Source: Proteobacteria bacterium UBA6908 (GTDB lineage Bacteria; Pseudomonadota; Gammaproteobacteria; Acidiferrobacterales; UBA6901). From it: 27,340 nucleotides of DNA. The stretch spans positions 29,220 through 56,559 of the forward strand of contig DKBE01000059.1 of the NCBI GenBank assembly GCA_002451085.1, in the 5' to 3' direction. Below are positions 6,647-14,703 of the stretch, piece by piece (within the stretch, counting starts at the first letter, position 1; the number at the start of each line of letters is the position of its first letter). The notes beneath the pieces were generated by a model. The model did not search any database and was not told the origin of the DNA. It saw only the letters and a list, made by a program, of their open reading frames with translations. Both the position numbers and the translations under genes were made by a program.

Positions 6647-7894
6647 ATGTCCGGTGTGCGCCACATCCATTTATTTGTTTGTCTAACCCTGTTCGGCTTG
6701 ATGAGTGGCTGTGTCACGGCGCCAGTAGCACCATTGACCGAGCGGAATCACGGCTATGGACAGTCTGAAGACGAGCAAAAACTTATCCGTCGCGCCAACC
6801 AGTTCGAAACCGAGCTGCTGGCCAAAGGCCTGGTCCTAGACGACGACACCGTCACGACCTATGTCCAGCGTGTCGGACAGGAGCTGGTCCCGACGGTCAC
6901 GGATGGTGCAGTCGCGATCCGTTTTCATGTTTTGCGCGACCCCCTGGTGAACGCCTTTGCTCTGCCGAACGGTGGCATCTATCTCAATGTGGGGTTGCTC
7001 GCCCGTCTCGAAAATGAAGCACAGCTGGCGCATGTGATCGGGCACGAAATCGCGCATGTGGTGCAGCGCCACGGCTTGCAACAGCACCACTCACGCAAGG
7101 CCACCATCATCGCCGCGCACATAGCGGACGTGGCCCTGTTTGGCACTTCAATTGCCTATCTGCCAGCGCTGGGTGCGCTTGCCAGTTACAGCCAGGAAGC
7201 CGAGTCGGAATCCGATCGGTTGGCGATTGGCTACATGGTAAGCGCCGGATATTCACTGCAAGGTGCCGAGCAGTTGTTCAAGCTGCTTCAGGAAGTCAAT
7301 CAACGCGAGTCGATTTGGGGGTCGGTATACAGCAGCCATCCTGACAATGCCCAGCGTGCCAGCGAAACTCGGTCAATTCTGGCTGGACGTTACAGCAACG
7401 TCGGGAGTGGACGCATCAATGCCCGGGATTATCAGCAGATTCGCGAGCGAATCGTATTGGAAAACCTTCGGCTGAAACTCAATATTCACCAGTACGCGCT
7501 GGCCGTAAAAGCCGCCGAGCATGATCTGGCGCTGGCCCCGGCTTCGCCGTGGTTGCACTACTATCGAGGCGAAGCCTACCGACTCATGGCAGAAGACCCG
7601 AGCGGTGCGGCGCGTGAGTACGCCTGGATTCAGGATGAGAAACTCAATGACGAACTGGTGGAACGTTATCGCCAGCTGAGGACCGTCCATCTCGACAAAG
7701 CCAGGCAATCCTATCGGCAGGGATTGTCCCAGGATCGGAATTTTGCCATGGCCCATCGCGGCTTGGGTTTGGTGGCCTATGCCGAAGGCGACGGCCAGAC
7801 TGCAAGTAATGAACTCAACCAGTATCTTAATCTCGGTCGTGAGATCCACGACCGTCGCTACATCAACAACATCCTTGGGAGGATTCATCCATGA
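6647..7894 (+). CDS. M48 family metalloprotease, lipoprotein with C-terminal helical (TPR-like) region
   Basis: A 415-residue envelope protease. I choose ATG at 6647 because GGGGAGG lies 9 nt upstream and the reading then starts directly with a lipoprotein signal. The ATG at 6620 would add nine residues. The signal ends in the lipobox LMSGC with Cys22 as the lipidated residue, so the protein should sit in the periplasm on a membrane. The peptidase unit has VNAFALPNGGIYLNVGLL, the zinc motif HEIAH (133-137) within HVIGHEIAHVVQRH, and the third ligand Glu186 in EAESESDRLAIGYM. This order is that of M48 proteases such as BepA and LoiP. Residues about 290-415 are helical and resemble tetratricopeptide repeats (PWLHYYRGEAYRLM; NFAMAHRGLGLVAYAEGD). 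It overlaps the next lipoprotein gene by 4 bp (ATGA). A role in outer-membrane protein quality control is inferred from family members. Confidence 0.9.
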   Translation: MSGVRHIHLFVCLTLFGLMSGCVTAPVAPLTERNHGYGQSEDEQKLIRRANQFETELLAKGLVLDDDTVTTYVQRVGQELVPTVTDGAVAIRFHVLRDPLVNAFALPNGGIYLNVGLLARLENEAQLAHVIGHEIAHVVQRHGLQQHHSRKATIIAAHIADVALFGTSIAYLPALGALASYSQEAESESDRLAIGYMVSAGYSLQGAEQLFKLLQEVNQRESIWGSVYSSHPDNAQRASETRSILAGRYSNVGSGRINARDYQQIRERIVLENLRLKLNIHQYALAVKAAEHDLALAPASPWLHYYRGEAYRLMAEDPSGAAREYAWIQDEKLNDELVERYRQLRTVHLDKARQSYRQGLSQDRNFAMAHRGLGLVAYAEGDGQTASNELNQYLNLGREIHDRRYINNILGRIHP

Positions 7895-8715
7895 ACAGGC
7901 AGTATCGTCGCTACATGCAGTGGTGCGCAGCTTTGCTCGCGTTGCTATTGGCGAGTGGTTGCGCCATGACCACGATGCGCGAACATCCGGACTTCGCCGC
8001 CCAGAAGCGACAGGTCAAGAATATAGCCGTGCTGCCGACCGATGTTGAATATCTGCTGCTGGTGCTGACCGGCGACAACGAGCGTTTGACGGATGAAGAA
8101 CGCAATGTAAAAACTACCATGGCCGAGGCACTCCCTGGCCTGCTGGAACAGCGCGGCTATCAGGTACGAAAAACCAGTGCCGAAGAACTTGCAACAATTG
8201 TGAAAGACGCCAACTTCACCATCGAACAAGCCAAAAGTGCCTATAACGAGGTGTCGAAACAGCTTTACGAACGCGGCATGGTGGAAGAAGAGGAAGCGAA
8301 GAAATTTCGTGTCAGCATTGGTCCCGTTGGTGCAGCAGTGGCTGAGGCACTCAAAGCCGATGCGTTTCTGTTTACGCGATATTCCGGTTTCAAGAAATCA
8401 GAGGGGCTGATTGCAAAGGAGATAGTGAGCAGCGCCATGTTGGGTGCGTTAACCGGCGTGGTGGTGGTACCGGCTCCCGCTGGAGGAAGCATGGAAATGG
8501 CGCTGATCGATGGATACAGCGGCGACGTGCTTTGGACCAACCGCGGCGGTGGTCAGGTGGCTGCCACGGCCATTGCTACAAACCTGCTCGTGAAGTTACC
8601 GGCTACAGGCACGGTGGCGCAGATGGAAAAGGCCAATGCCCAGGCGAAGGCGGCTGTGGCGGCGGAGAACGAGAAACGGGCTGCGGCCTCCACGTCGTCA
8701 GACGGGACACCGTGA
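7891..8715 (+). CDS. Putative lipoprotein of unknown function
   Basis: A 274-residue protein I do not recognise as a named family. The N-terminus MNRQYRRYMQWCAALLALLL ends in the lipobox LASGC, with Cys24 as the probable lipidation site. The region around residues 40-50 (QVKNIAVLPTDVEYLLLV) resembles the first strand of CsgG/GNA1162-like lipoprotein domains, but I cannot confirm membership. A glycine/alanine-rich stretch (SSAMLGALTGVVVVPAPAGG) occurs near residue 180-200, followed by MEMALIDGYSGDVLWTNRGG, a segment similar to lipoproteins that report a gene-product state. The C-terminus (AQMEKANAQAKAAVAAENEK) is alanine/lysine/glutamate-rich and probably a helix or disordered. The start codon overlaps the stop of the M48 protease gene (ATGA), so the two are translationally coupled and may act together in the envelope. 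It ends just before a strong hairpin at 8725-8760. Confidence 0.85.
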   Translation: MNRQYRRYMQWCAALLALLLASGCAMTTMREHPDFAAQKRQVKNIAVLPTDVEYLLLVLTGDNERLTDEERNVKTTMAEALPGLLEQRGYQVRKTSAEELATIVKDANFTIEQAKSAYNEVSKQLYERGMVEEEEAKKFRVSIGPVGAAVAEALKADAFLFTRYSGFKKSEGLIAKEIVSSAMLGALTGVVVVPAPAGGSMEMALIDGYSGDVLWTNRGGGQVAATAIATNLLVKLPATGTVAQMEKANAQAKAAVAAENEKRAAASTSSDGTP

Positions 8716-8724
8716 GCGGAATTG

Positions 8725-8760
8725 CGGTTGACCCGCCGGGATGTCCGGCTGGGTCAACCG
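8725..8760. terminator. Strong hairpin between convergent genes
   Basis: CGGTTGACCC (8725-8734) pairs with GGGTCAACCG (8751-8760). Inside it, GCCGG (8735-8739) pairs with CCGGC (8745-8749) with one bulged T and a 5-nt loop. Neither strand has a T-run, so termination efficiency is uncertain. The right arm includes the stop codon of the SPOR gene (8754-8756), so transcripts from both sides can fold it. Confidence 0.6.
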
Positions 8761-9341
8761 TTGGTATTGCGCTTCACTTTCAGGCGAATGGCCTTGATGC
8801 CGAGTTTGGACAGTTTGGCGCTGCTGGCGTCGAGCTCGTCCAGCCGAGAATAGGGGCCTAGGCGAACGCGGTAGTAGGTCCCCTTGTCACCAACGATGAT
8901 TCTTTCGATGTGCGGTTCGAGGCCATTGAGTACCAGTTTGGCCTTCAGACGGTCCGCATCCTCGATGCTGGTAAAGGCCGCGGCTTGCAGAATGTACGAT
9001 GTGCCTTTCTCGGCCGGTTCGGGTTTGGTGGTCTTGCGGTCCTCACGGCGCGGTTCTGGCAGCACGGTCTCGCCCGGCAGAATGGTGTAAAAATCGAGTT
9101 TCGGTTTGGTAGCGCGTTCGGACTCTGTGGACCGAACATGGCTCTCCTGGTCTTTCTCAGCCGGTTTCTTTTTGAACAGATTCGCGAGTCCCCGGAGCGG
9201 TTTGCCGTCCTGGTAGAGATAGGTTTGCACGCCGTACATGACCGCCGCACCCAGGAACAAACCGCTGAGCAGCCACAATAGGCCGCGGAATTTTTTTCGC
9301 CCCGAGGAACGGGCAGCCGTGCGTCGGGTCCGCGTGGCCAT
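8754..9341 (-). CDS. SPOR-domain cell-division-type protein (FtsN-like)
   Basis: A 195-residue bitopic inner-membrane protein. A basic, Arg-rich cytoplasmic tail (residues 1-18) precedes one membrane segment (about 20-40). A charged periplasmic linker follows, and then a C-terminal SPOR domain (about 114-190: TSYILQAAAFTSIEDADRLK, YYRVRLGPYS), the fold that binds denuded septal glycan strands. The linker contains KLDFYTILPGETVLPEP, a short segment common in SPOR proteins encoded next to argS. In Gammaproteobacteria this position belongs to ftsN-like genes, whose products activate septal peptidoglycan synthesis. It is much shorter than E. coli FtsN (319 residues), so I leave the symbol empty. 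The ATG lies 2 bp after the argS stop, which indicates cotranscription and possible coupling. Confidence 0.9.
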   Translation of the reverse strand: MATRTRRTAARSSGRKKFRGLLWLLSGLFLGAAVMYGVQTYLYQDGKPLRGLANLFKKKPAEKDQESHVRSTESERATKPKLDFYTILPGETVLPEPRREDRKTTKPEPAEKGTSYILQAAAFTSIEDADRLKAKLVLNGLEPHIERIIVGDKGTYYRVRLGPYSRLDELDASSAKLSKLGIKAIRLKVKRNTNG

Positions 9342-9343
9342 GG

Positions 9344-11104
9344 CTACATAGACTCCGGTGCCGACACGCCGAGCAGTTTCAGGCCGTTGGCCAGCACTTG
9401 ACGGGTGGAGTCAATCAGATTCAGGCGCGCGTCACGCAACGCCGCATCGTCGACGATGAAAGTGTGGGCGTTGTAATAGGTGTGAAAATCATTGGCTATT
9501 TCGCGTAGGTAATAGGCAATCTGGTGCGGCTCGTGAGCAAGCGCCGCGGTCTCGACGACCTCCGGGTAGCGGGTCAGCCGCGCCAGCAACTCCTGCTCAT
9601 GTGATTCCGTCAGTCGGGCTAGGCTGGCATGGCCACGCGCGTTGTCTCGGGTCAGGCCCTTCTCTTTCAGTTGACGAAACACGCTGTGTACGCGCGCATG
9701 GGCGTACTGGATGTAGTAAACCGGGTTGTCGTTGGACTGGCTCTTGGCGAGATCGAGATCGAAGTCCATGTGCTGCTCGCACTTGCGCAGTACATAGAAG
9801 AAGCGCGCGGCATCATTACCGACTTCGTCGCGCAGTTCGCGCAGGGTCACGAATTCGCCGGAGCGCGTTGACATCTGCGCCTTTTCACCGCCGCGATACA
9901 GAATCGCAAATTGCACCAGCAGGACATCAAGCTTGGAGGGGTCATCGCCGAGCGCGGCGAGCGCCGCTTTCACACGAGGCACATAGCCATGGTGATCGGC
10001 ACCCCAGATGTCGATGACGCGGTCGAAACCGCGTTCCAGCTTGTCGGCATGGTAGGCAATGTCGTGCGCGAAATAGGTTTTCTGGCCGTTGTCGCGCATC
10101 AGAACGCGATCCTTGTCATCGCCATAGTCGGTGGAGCGAAACCACAGCGCACCGTCTTTCTCATATGCGTGACCGGATTGTTTCAGGCGCTCAACTACGC
10201 GGTCGGCGGCGCCACGCTCGACCAGTGCGCGTTCTGAGAACCACTCATCGTAGATGACGCCGAATTCCTTAAGGTCCTGGCGAATGTCATCAAGAATGAC
10301 CTTGAGGCCTAGATCAAACACGATGCGATAGCCGTCCTTGCCGAGCAACTGCTTGGCACGGTCAATCAGGCCGTCGATGTGTTTTTCCTTGTCGCCACCT
10401 GCCGGTTCATCAGCCGGCACGCCGTCAAAGACTCTAGTGGCTGGTTGGCGATACTTGTCGGCATTCTCGCGGTGCAGGGTAGCGCCGATGTCGTAGATAT
10501 AGTCGCCCTTGTAGCCGTTCACCGGGAACACAAATTTCTCACCGGCGAGTTCCAGATAACGCAGCCACACGGAGGTAGCGAGGATATCCATCTGGCGGCC
10601 GGCATCGTTGATGTAGTACTCACGATGCACGTTGAAGCCGACGGCGGCCAGCAGGTTCGCGACGCAGGCACCGTAGGCGGCACCACGCCCGTGTCCGACG
10701 TGCAGGGGGCCGGTTGGATTGGCCGAGACGAACTCGACTTGCACGCGTTTTCTGGCGCCGATGGCCGAGCGACCGTAGGCCGCGCCCTCCTTAAGGATAC
10801 GCGGCACCACCTGCTGATAGGCGTCCTGATTCAGGAAGAAGTTGATGAACCCCGGACCCGCGATCTCGATCTTGGCGATCAGCGACGAAGCTGGCAGGGC
10901 CTTGACGATTTTTTCCGCCAGCTCGCGCGGTTTGGTTTTCGCCTGTTTGGCGAGCGCCAGCGCGATGTTCGAGGCGAAGTCGCCATGTTCCTTGCTCCGG
11001 GCGTGGTCGATCTCGATGGCCACAGTGATGTCGGCCGGCAGTCCGCCTTCGGCCCTGAGGCCTTCGATGGCGGCCTTGAGCAAGTCTTCAATCTGCGCTT
11101 TCAA
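9344..11104 (-). CDS. argS: Arginyl-tRNA synthetase
   Basis: A 586-residue class I aminoacyl-tRNA synthetase that charges tRNA-Arg; length is that of the bacterial enzyme. It has the N-terminal Add-1 domain recognising the tRNA D-loop (about 1-110), the HIGH signature as HVGH at 135-138 in [20 protein letters not shown], and the KMSKS-equivalent segment as [16 protein letters not shown]. The C-terminal helical anticodon-binding domain ends in the DALR-type tail ([36 protein letters not shown]). The start is a TTG (11102-11104): AAGGA lies 6 nt upstream and the following residues [13 protein letters not shown] match the usual N-terminus. It is the first gene of a two-gene unit with the SPOR gene. 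Confidence 0.97.
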   Translation of the reverse strand: MKAQIEDLLKAAIEGLRAEGGLPADITVAIEIDHARSKEHGDFASNIALALAKQAKTKPRELAEKIVKALPASSLIAKIEIAGPGFINFFLNQDAYQQVVPRILKEGAAYGRSAIGARKRVQVEFVSANPTGPLHVGHGRGAAYGACVANLLAAVGFNVHREYYINDAGRQMDILATSVWLRYLELAGEKFVFPVNGYKGDYIYDIGATLHRENADKYRQPATRVFDGVPADEPAGGDKEKHIDGLIDRAKQLLGKDGYRIVFDLGLKVILDDIRQDLKEFGVIYDEWFSERALVERGAADRVVERLKQSGHAYEKDGALWFRSTDYGDDKDRVLMRDNGQKTYFAHDIAYHADKLERGFDRVIDIWGADHHGYVPRVKAALAALGDDPSKLDVLLVQFAILYRGGEKAQMSTRSGEFVTLRELRDEVGNDAARFFYVLRKCEQHMDFDLDLAKSQSNDNPVYYIQYAHARVHSVFRQLKEKGLTRDNARGHASLARLTESHEQELLARLTRYPEVVETAALAHEPHQIAYYLREIANDFHTYYNAHTFIVDDAALRDARLNLIDSTRQVLANGLKLLGVSAPESM

Positions 11105-11148
11105 TGACTGTCCTTCTTAAAGATATGTCCGAGCTGGCACGTGGTCAT

Positions 11149-11177
11149 ATTCTAGCGATGGTCACATAGATCGAGAA
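11149..11177 (-). promoter_or_regulatory. Possible argS promoter
   Basis: On the minus strand TAGAAT (11154-11149) is a good -10 match, and TTCTCG (11177-11172), a weak -35, precedes it by 17 bp. Transcription would start near 11142, giving a leader of about 40 nt before the TTG start. This is a motif-only call. Confidence 0.35.
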
Positions 11178-11287
11178 GCATCTTGAAATACGATGAAGGA
11201 GGGTCTCGCCATCAATCATGGATCACGAAGAACATTCGGAACCGGCTGTGTTTGGCATTTAGGTTTGGTGAGTAGAGCCATTCAGGC

Positions 11288-11306
11288 GAGTCCTTGCCAA
11301 GGAGTC
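11288..11306. repeat. 19-bp imperfect dyad
   Basis: GAGTCCTTGCCAAGGAGTC is symmetric around its central C except for one G-G pair in the arms. Core TCCTTG-C-CAAGGA is a perfect 6-bp inverted repeat. The loop is too short for a stable RNA hairpin without opening, so a protein-binding site is more natural than a terminator; no partner gene is evident. Confidence 0.35.
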
Positions 11307-11397
11307 ATTTACAACGACCCCGTTTGGATCAAGGACCCTATATTCCGATTTTAACCCGAGAAAAAATGCAATTGTCGAGCGAGTCCAGCCTGCTGGC

Positions 11398-12045
11398 TTA
11401 GCCGCCGGGGAGCAAGGTTTTTGTATTTTGGACAAGCCGTTCCACCTCTTTGAGGGCGGCACGCTTCATCGGGCGCGCATCGACCGGGCTAAGCGGTGCT
11501 TCGCGCAATCCGGAAGGTGGCAACACGCAGATTTCCAGAGTGGTGTCGCCGGCCATGAAACGAAAGACCGGGAAGGTGTCCTGGCGATCGCCCCCGAAGC
11601 GCAAACGCCGTGTGTCCTGTTCGAATGGAATACCGTACTCACGCAGGTGCAGTGCGATCTGCTCCGGGTCGTCAGGAAAGACCTGCAGCGGGACTTCGGA
11701 GTATGACGTGGCCACACCATTGAGAAGCGGACCGGTCAGGCGCGGCTCGAACGGCGCCAGCAATCGCATGGCATCGAGCGCCACTTCCAAGAGGTGCCTG
11801 ACGGTATCCGGCAGCTCGCGGGCGTGAAAGAGCCGCAGGTAATCGGCCAGCGCGGATTCGATTTCGCGGTTTGACGGCAAGTGCCGGTTCTCCGCCTGAT
11901 TGAGGCGCACAGCGGCCTTGCGCTTGGCGGCGGCAAAGTCGTGTACTCCTTCTTCGGCCATGATCCGTGCCGCTTCCTGGGTGATGCGTTCACGCAGAAG
12001 ATCATCGCCGCGGCTGGGAATCGCCGGACGACGACGGCCAGGCAT
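11398..12045 (-). CDS. Conserved hypothetical protein coupled to mrcA
   Basis: A 215-residue soluble protein, without signal peptide or membrane segment, that I recognise only as a conserved proteobacterial type of unknown function. The N-terminal part (about 10-75) is helical and charged: LLRERITQEAARIMAEEGVH, FAAAKRKAAVRLN, LPSNREIESALADYLRLFH. The middle and C-terminal part carry MRLLAPFEPRLTGPLLNGVA, VPLQVFPDDPEQIALHLREY, GIPFEQDTRRLRFGGDRQ and the conserved-looking LREAPLSPVDARPMKRA. The strand-rich pattern EVPLQVFPDDPEQ next to LLNGVATSYS is reminiscent of nucleotidyltransferase-like substrate proteins, but no catalytic motif can be assigned. Its ATG overlaps the mrcA stop by one base (TGATG), implying translational coupling with PBP1A. 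No clear terminator follows, only a T6 tract after a weak hairpin. Confidence 0.85.
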   Translation of the reverse strand: MPGRRRPAIPSRGDDLLRERITQEAARIMAEEGVHDFAAAKRKAAVRLNQAENRHLPSNREIESALADYLRLFHARELPDTVRHLLEVALDAMRLLAPFEPRLTGPLLNGVATSYSEVPLQVFPDDPEQIALHLREYGIPFEQDTRRLRFGGDRQDTFPVFRFMAGDTTLEICVLPPSGLREAPLSPVDARPMKRAALKEVERLVQNTKTLLPGG

Positions 12046-14498
12046 CAGAACAGGCCCTCGCGAACGTTGTCCGGAGACTTGGTGGTGTCTCCCGGTGTGC
12101 TGCCCTCGACCACGTCGGCACTGGTGTCCACCGTACCCTCGAGAAAATACTCCTGCATCGCTTCCGGGTCCGCGGCAGTGGTCAACTTGCCGGTTTCCCG
12201 ATTGATCGTGGCGGTCACGATGCCCGGTGGTGGCACCAGTGGTTTTTCCGGAACTCCGTCCAGCACCACCCGCATGTATTCAATCCACATGGGCAGCGCC
12301 GCGCGACCGCCGGTTTCGCCCTTGCCGAGCGATTCGTTCTGATCGAAACCAACCCAGGCGATACCGACCAGATCACTGTTGAAGCCATTGAACCAGGCAT
12401 CGCGATGATCATTGGTGGTGCCGGTCTTGCCGGCCAGATCCTTGCGGTTGAGTACGTTGGCAGCCTGAGCGGTACCGTAGCTCACGGTGTCGCGCAGGAT
12501 GCTGTTCATGAGAAAGCTGTTTTGACGGGTGATGGCTTGTTCGGCATAACGTGGTGCCGGTGCCGCCGGGTCCACGTTTTTTGGCGGTGGCGGGCAGTCC
12601 GGGCAGACAATGACCGGACTGGCCTGCTCGAGGATGTTGTGCTTGGCGTCTTCGATGCGCGTGATCAGGTATGGCTCGATGCGATAACCGCCATTGGCGA
12701 AGACCGAAAAGGCACTGGCCATCTGCAGCGGGGTCGCCTCGGCGGTGCCGAGGGTCAGCGACAGATTTTTCGGAAGCCGTGCCGGATCGAATCCGAAGCG
12801 CCCCATGTATTCGGCGGCGTATTCCGGCGTGATGGCGCGCAGCAGCCTTACGGCCACGAGATTGAGTGACAGTGCCAGTGCCTTGCGCAGTCGCGTGGGG
12901 CCGAAGAATTTGCGCGAGTAGTCTTCCGGACGCCATTCATCCTCGAGCGATACATCTTCGATCACGATTGGTGCGCCGCTGATCAGGCTGGCAGGGGTAA
13001 AGTCCTTATCGAGTGCCGCCGAGTAGATGAACGGTTTGAAGCCCGATCCTGGCTGACGCTGGGCGAGCGTGACGTGGTTGTACTGATTTCGAAAGAAATC
13101 GAAGCCACCGGCCAGCGCCAGGATGGCCCCATCATTTGGATTGATCGATACGAAGCCACCCTCGACGTCTGGCAATTGAACAAGCTTCCATCGCACTTCT
13201 CCGTCTGTTTCGGCGCGTTGCAGATACACCACATCACCGACATGCAGTAGATCAGTGGCTTTCTTCGGTGGCGGGCCGAGCGTGTCTTCGTCGATGTAAC
13301 GCATGGCCCAGGACATGGTCGGCAGGTCGAGTTCGGCCCGCGTGCCATCCTGCGTGTAGGCGATCGCCAGTTTCTCATCGGTGTGCACGATTAGCGCCGG
13401 CAATAGCCCGCCCACAACTGGATAATCCTTGAGCAGTTCATCGAGCCGCGCGGCTTCAGTCTTGCGGTTGATATTTTCGTGCCCAGCCGGGCCACGCCAG
13501 CCGTGACGACGGTCATAATCGATGAGCGCCTTGCGCAGGGCCACCTGTGCGGCCTGCTGGTCCTTGGCGCGAATCGTGGTGTAAACGTTATAGCCTTCGG
13601 CATAACTCGATTCGCTGTATTTTCCGACTACGTACTGGCGGACCATCTCGGCCACGTAAGGGGCGTCCAGACTGAACTGCAGGGCATGACGACTGGCACC
13701 GATTGGCGCATTCATGGCTTCGGTGAATGTCGCTTCGTTGATGTAACCCAGTTTCAGCATGCGCCGAAGCACATAGCCACGTCGCTCCAGTGCGCTATCC
13801 GGATTCACCATCGGGTTGTAGCGGGACGGTGCTTTCGGCAGGCCAGCCAACAGGGCCATTTCCGGTAAAGTCAGGTCACTCAGGGCCTTGCCAAAATAGA
13901 TCTGTCCGGCGGCAGCGAAGCCATAGGCGCGACTGCCGAGAAAGATCTTATTAAGGTAGAGCTCGAGTATCTTGTCCTTGTTGAACTCCCGCTCGATCTT
14001 GAAGGCCAGCAGGATTTCTTTGATTTTTCGACTATATGTTTTCTCTGGTGACAGGAAGTAATTGCGTGCCACCTGCATGGTGATGGTGCTGGCGCCTTCG
14101 TGGGTGCCGCCACGCCGCAGATTGTTAATGGCGGCCCGGAGAATGCCCTGGAAATCGACTCCTTGATGGACATAAAAGGCATCGTCTTCGGCGGCCAGGA
14201 TTGCCTGAATCAGCTGGGGCGGCACTTCCCGGGTGGTTACCGGAATTCGCCGTTCTTCACCGAATTCAGCAATCAGGGTGCCCTCTGCGCTATAGACCCG
14301 CAGCGGGACCTTGAGGCGGTCACCACTCAGGTCGTCGAGAGATGGAAGCGTGGGGGTGAGGATCAAGGCGATCGTGGCCGCCAATAAAATCCCCATAACA
14401 AACAGGCCTGTAGCCGTGAACAGGACGAGCTGCCAGGGGCGTTTGGGAAGAAACGGGGTCAGCTTGAGCCTGGTTAAAAGGCTGTTCAGGAGGTTCAT
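12045..14498 (-). CDS. mrcA: Penicillin-binding protein 1A
   Basis: An 817-residue class A penicillin-binding protein that polymerises glycan strands and cross-links peptides in the periplasm. Order of parts: short cytoplasmic tail; membrane anchor (about 22-47); and the GT51 transglycosylase with catalytic Glu104 in AEDDAFYVHQGVDF and EGASTITMQVARNYFLSPEK. An interdomain region with an OB-like insertion (about 320-430) follows, and then the transpeptidase. The active-site serine is Ser485 in PGSGFKPF (SxxK), the SxN motif lies in SLNLVAVRLL, and the KTG motif starts at Lys691 in GKTGTTNDH. All three are intact. The gene is divergent from pilM, as ponA is in Pseudomonas, which supports PBP1A rather than PBP1B. 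A promoter fitting it is at 14568-14595. No strong Shine-Dalgarno precedes the ATG. Confidence 0.97.
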   Translation of the reverse strand: MNLLNSLLTRLKLTPFLPKRPWQLVLFTATGLFVMGILLAATIALILTPTLPSLDDLSGDRLKVPLRVYSAEGTLIAEFGEERRIPVTTREVPPQLIQAILAAEDDAFYVHQGVDFQGILRAAINNLRRGGTHEGASTITMQVARNYFLSPEKTYSRKIKEILLAFKIEREFNKDKILELYLNKIFLGSRAYGFAAAGQIYFGKALSDLTLPEMALLAGLPKAPSRYNPMVNPDSALERRGYVLRRMLKLGYINEATFTEAMNAPIGASRHALQFSLDAPYVAEMVRQYVVGKYSESSYAEGYNVYTTIRAKDQQAAQVALRKALIDYDRRHGWRGPAGHENINRKTEAARLDELLKDYPVVGGLLPALIVHTDEKLAIAYTQDGTRAELDLPTMSWAMRYIDEDTLGPPPKKATDLLHVGDVVYLQRAETDGEVRWKLVQLPDVEGGFVSINPNDGAILALAGGFDFFRNQYNHVTLAQRQPGSGFKPFIYSAALDKDFTPASLISGAPIVIEDVSLEDEWRPEDYSRKFFGPTRLRKALALSLNLVAVRLLRAITPEYAAEYMGRFGFDPARLPKNLSLTLGTAEATPLQMASAFSVFANGGYRIEPYLITRIEDAKHNILEQASPVIVCPDCPPPPKNVDPAAPAPRYAEQAITRQNSFLMNSILRDTVSYGTAQAANVLNRKDLAGKTGTTNDHRDAWFNGFNSDLVGIAWVGFDQNESLGKGETGGRAALPMWIEYMRVVLDGVPEKPLVPPPGIVTATINRETGKLTTAADPEAMQEYFLEGTVDTSADVVEGSTPGDTTKSPDNVREGLF

Positions 14499-14525
14499 GG
14501 CTTATGCCGGGTGTGGGCAGGCGGC

Positions 14526-14554
14526 GGGGGTCAGGGTGTTTGACCGGGGGTCAG
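14526..14554. repeat. Short direct repeat upstream of mrcA
   Basis: GGGGGTCAG occurs at 14526-14534 and again at 14546-14554, a 20-bp period (about two helical turns). It lies in the mrcA leader just downstream of the inferred -10 box. It could be a paired regulator site; chance in a G-rich tract is also possible. Confidence 0.3.
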
Positions 14555-14567
14555 CGCGGAGTTCACG

Positions 14568-14595
14568 AGTATAAACAGTTTTTAATTCTTGCCAA
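14568..14595 (-). promoter_or_regulatory. Probable sigma-70 promoter of mrcA
   Basis: On the minus strand TTGGCA (14595-14590) and TATACT (14573-14568) are separated by 16 bp, each close to consensus. Transcription would start near 14561, leaving a leader of about 63 nt. Confidence 0.55.
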
Positions 14596-14607
14596 CGGCA
14601 TTTGGCA
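14590..14607. repeat. TGCCAA-N6-TTGGCA dyad formed by the divergent -35 boxes
   Basis: TGCCAA (14590-14595) and TTGGCA (14602-14607) form a perfect inverted repeat with a 6-bp spacer. Each arm is the inferred -35 hexamer for one of the two divergent units, so a factor bound here would cover both promoters. Confidence 0.45.
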
Positions 14608-14631
14608 GTTCCGTTTGTCATCGTCTATATT
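14602..14631 (+). promoter_or_regulatory. Probable sigma-70 promoter of the pilMNOPQ operon
   Basis: TTGGCA (14602-14607) and TATATT (14626-14631) are separated by 18 bp. Transcription would start near 14638, leaving a leader of about 66 nt before pilM. The -35 box is the mirror image of that of the divergent mrcA promoter. Confidence 0.5.
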
Positions 14632-14703
14632 TGGGGGTAGCATTTAATGCAAAATTACATATATTCTCCCTAAGCCACTGGGAACAAGAGGAAAATAACC
14701 CGT

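Larger units (their letters stand above)
11105..11397. other. Non-coding stretch between argS and the mrcA-linked gene
   Basis: Two transcription units on the minus strand are separated by 293 bp with no complete gene. On the minus strand a readable segment (about 11350-11262) gives YRVLDPNGVVVNDSLARTRL and NGSTHQT before a stop; in another frame, just after, NAKHSRFRMFFVIHD follows. This may be a worn gene or repeat remnant, but nothing identifies it. It also contains the dyad at 11288-11306 and the putative argS promoter. Confidence 0.4.

Noticed and set aside
10379..11107. 242-codon open frame antisense to argS
   Set aside because: It is a complementary-frame shadow of a confidently identified, intact argS and has no family resemblance.
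14604..14619. Sigma-54 promoter (TGGCA...) upstream of pilM
   Set aside because: The required GC element at the correct distance after GG is absent (TG instead).
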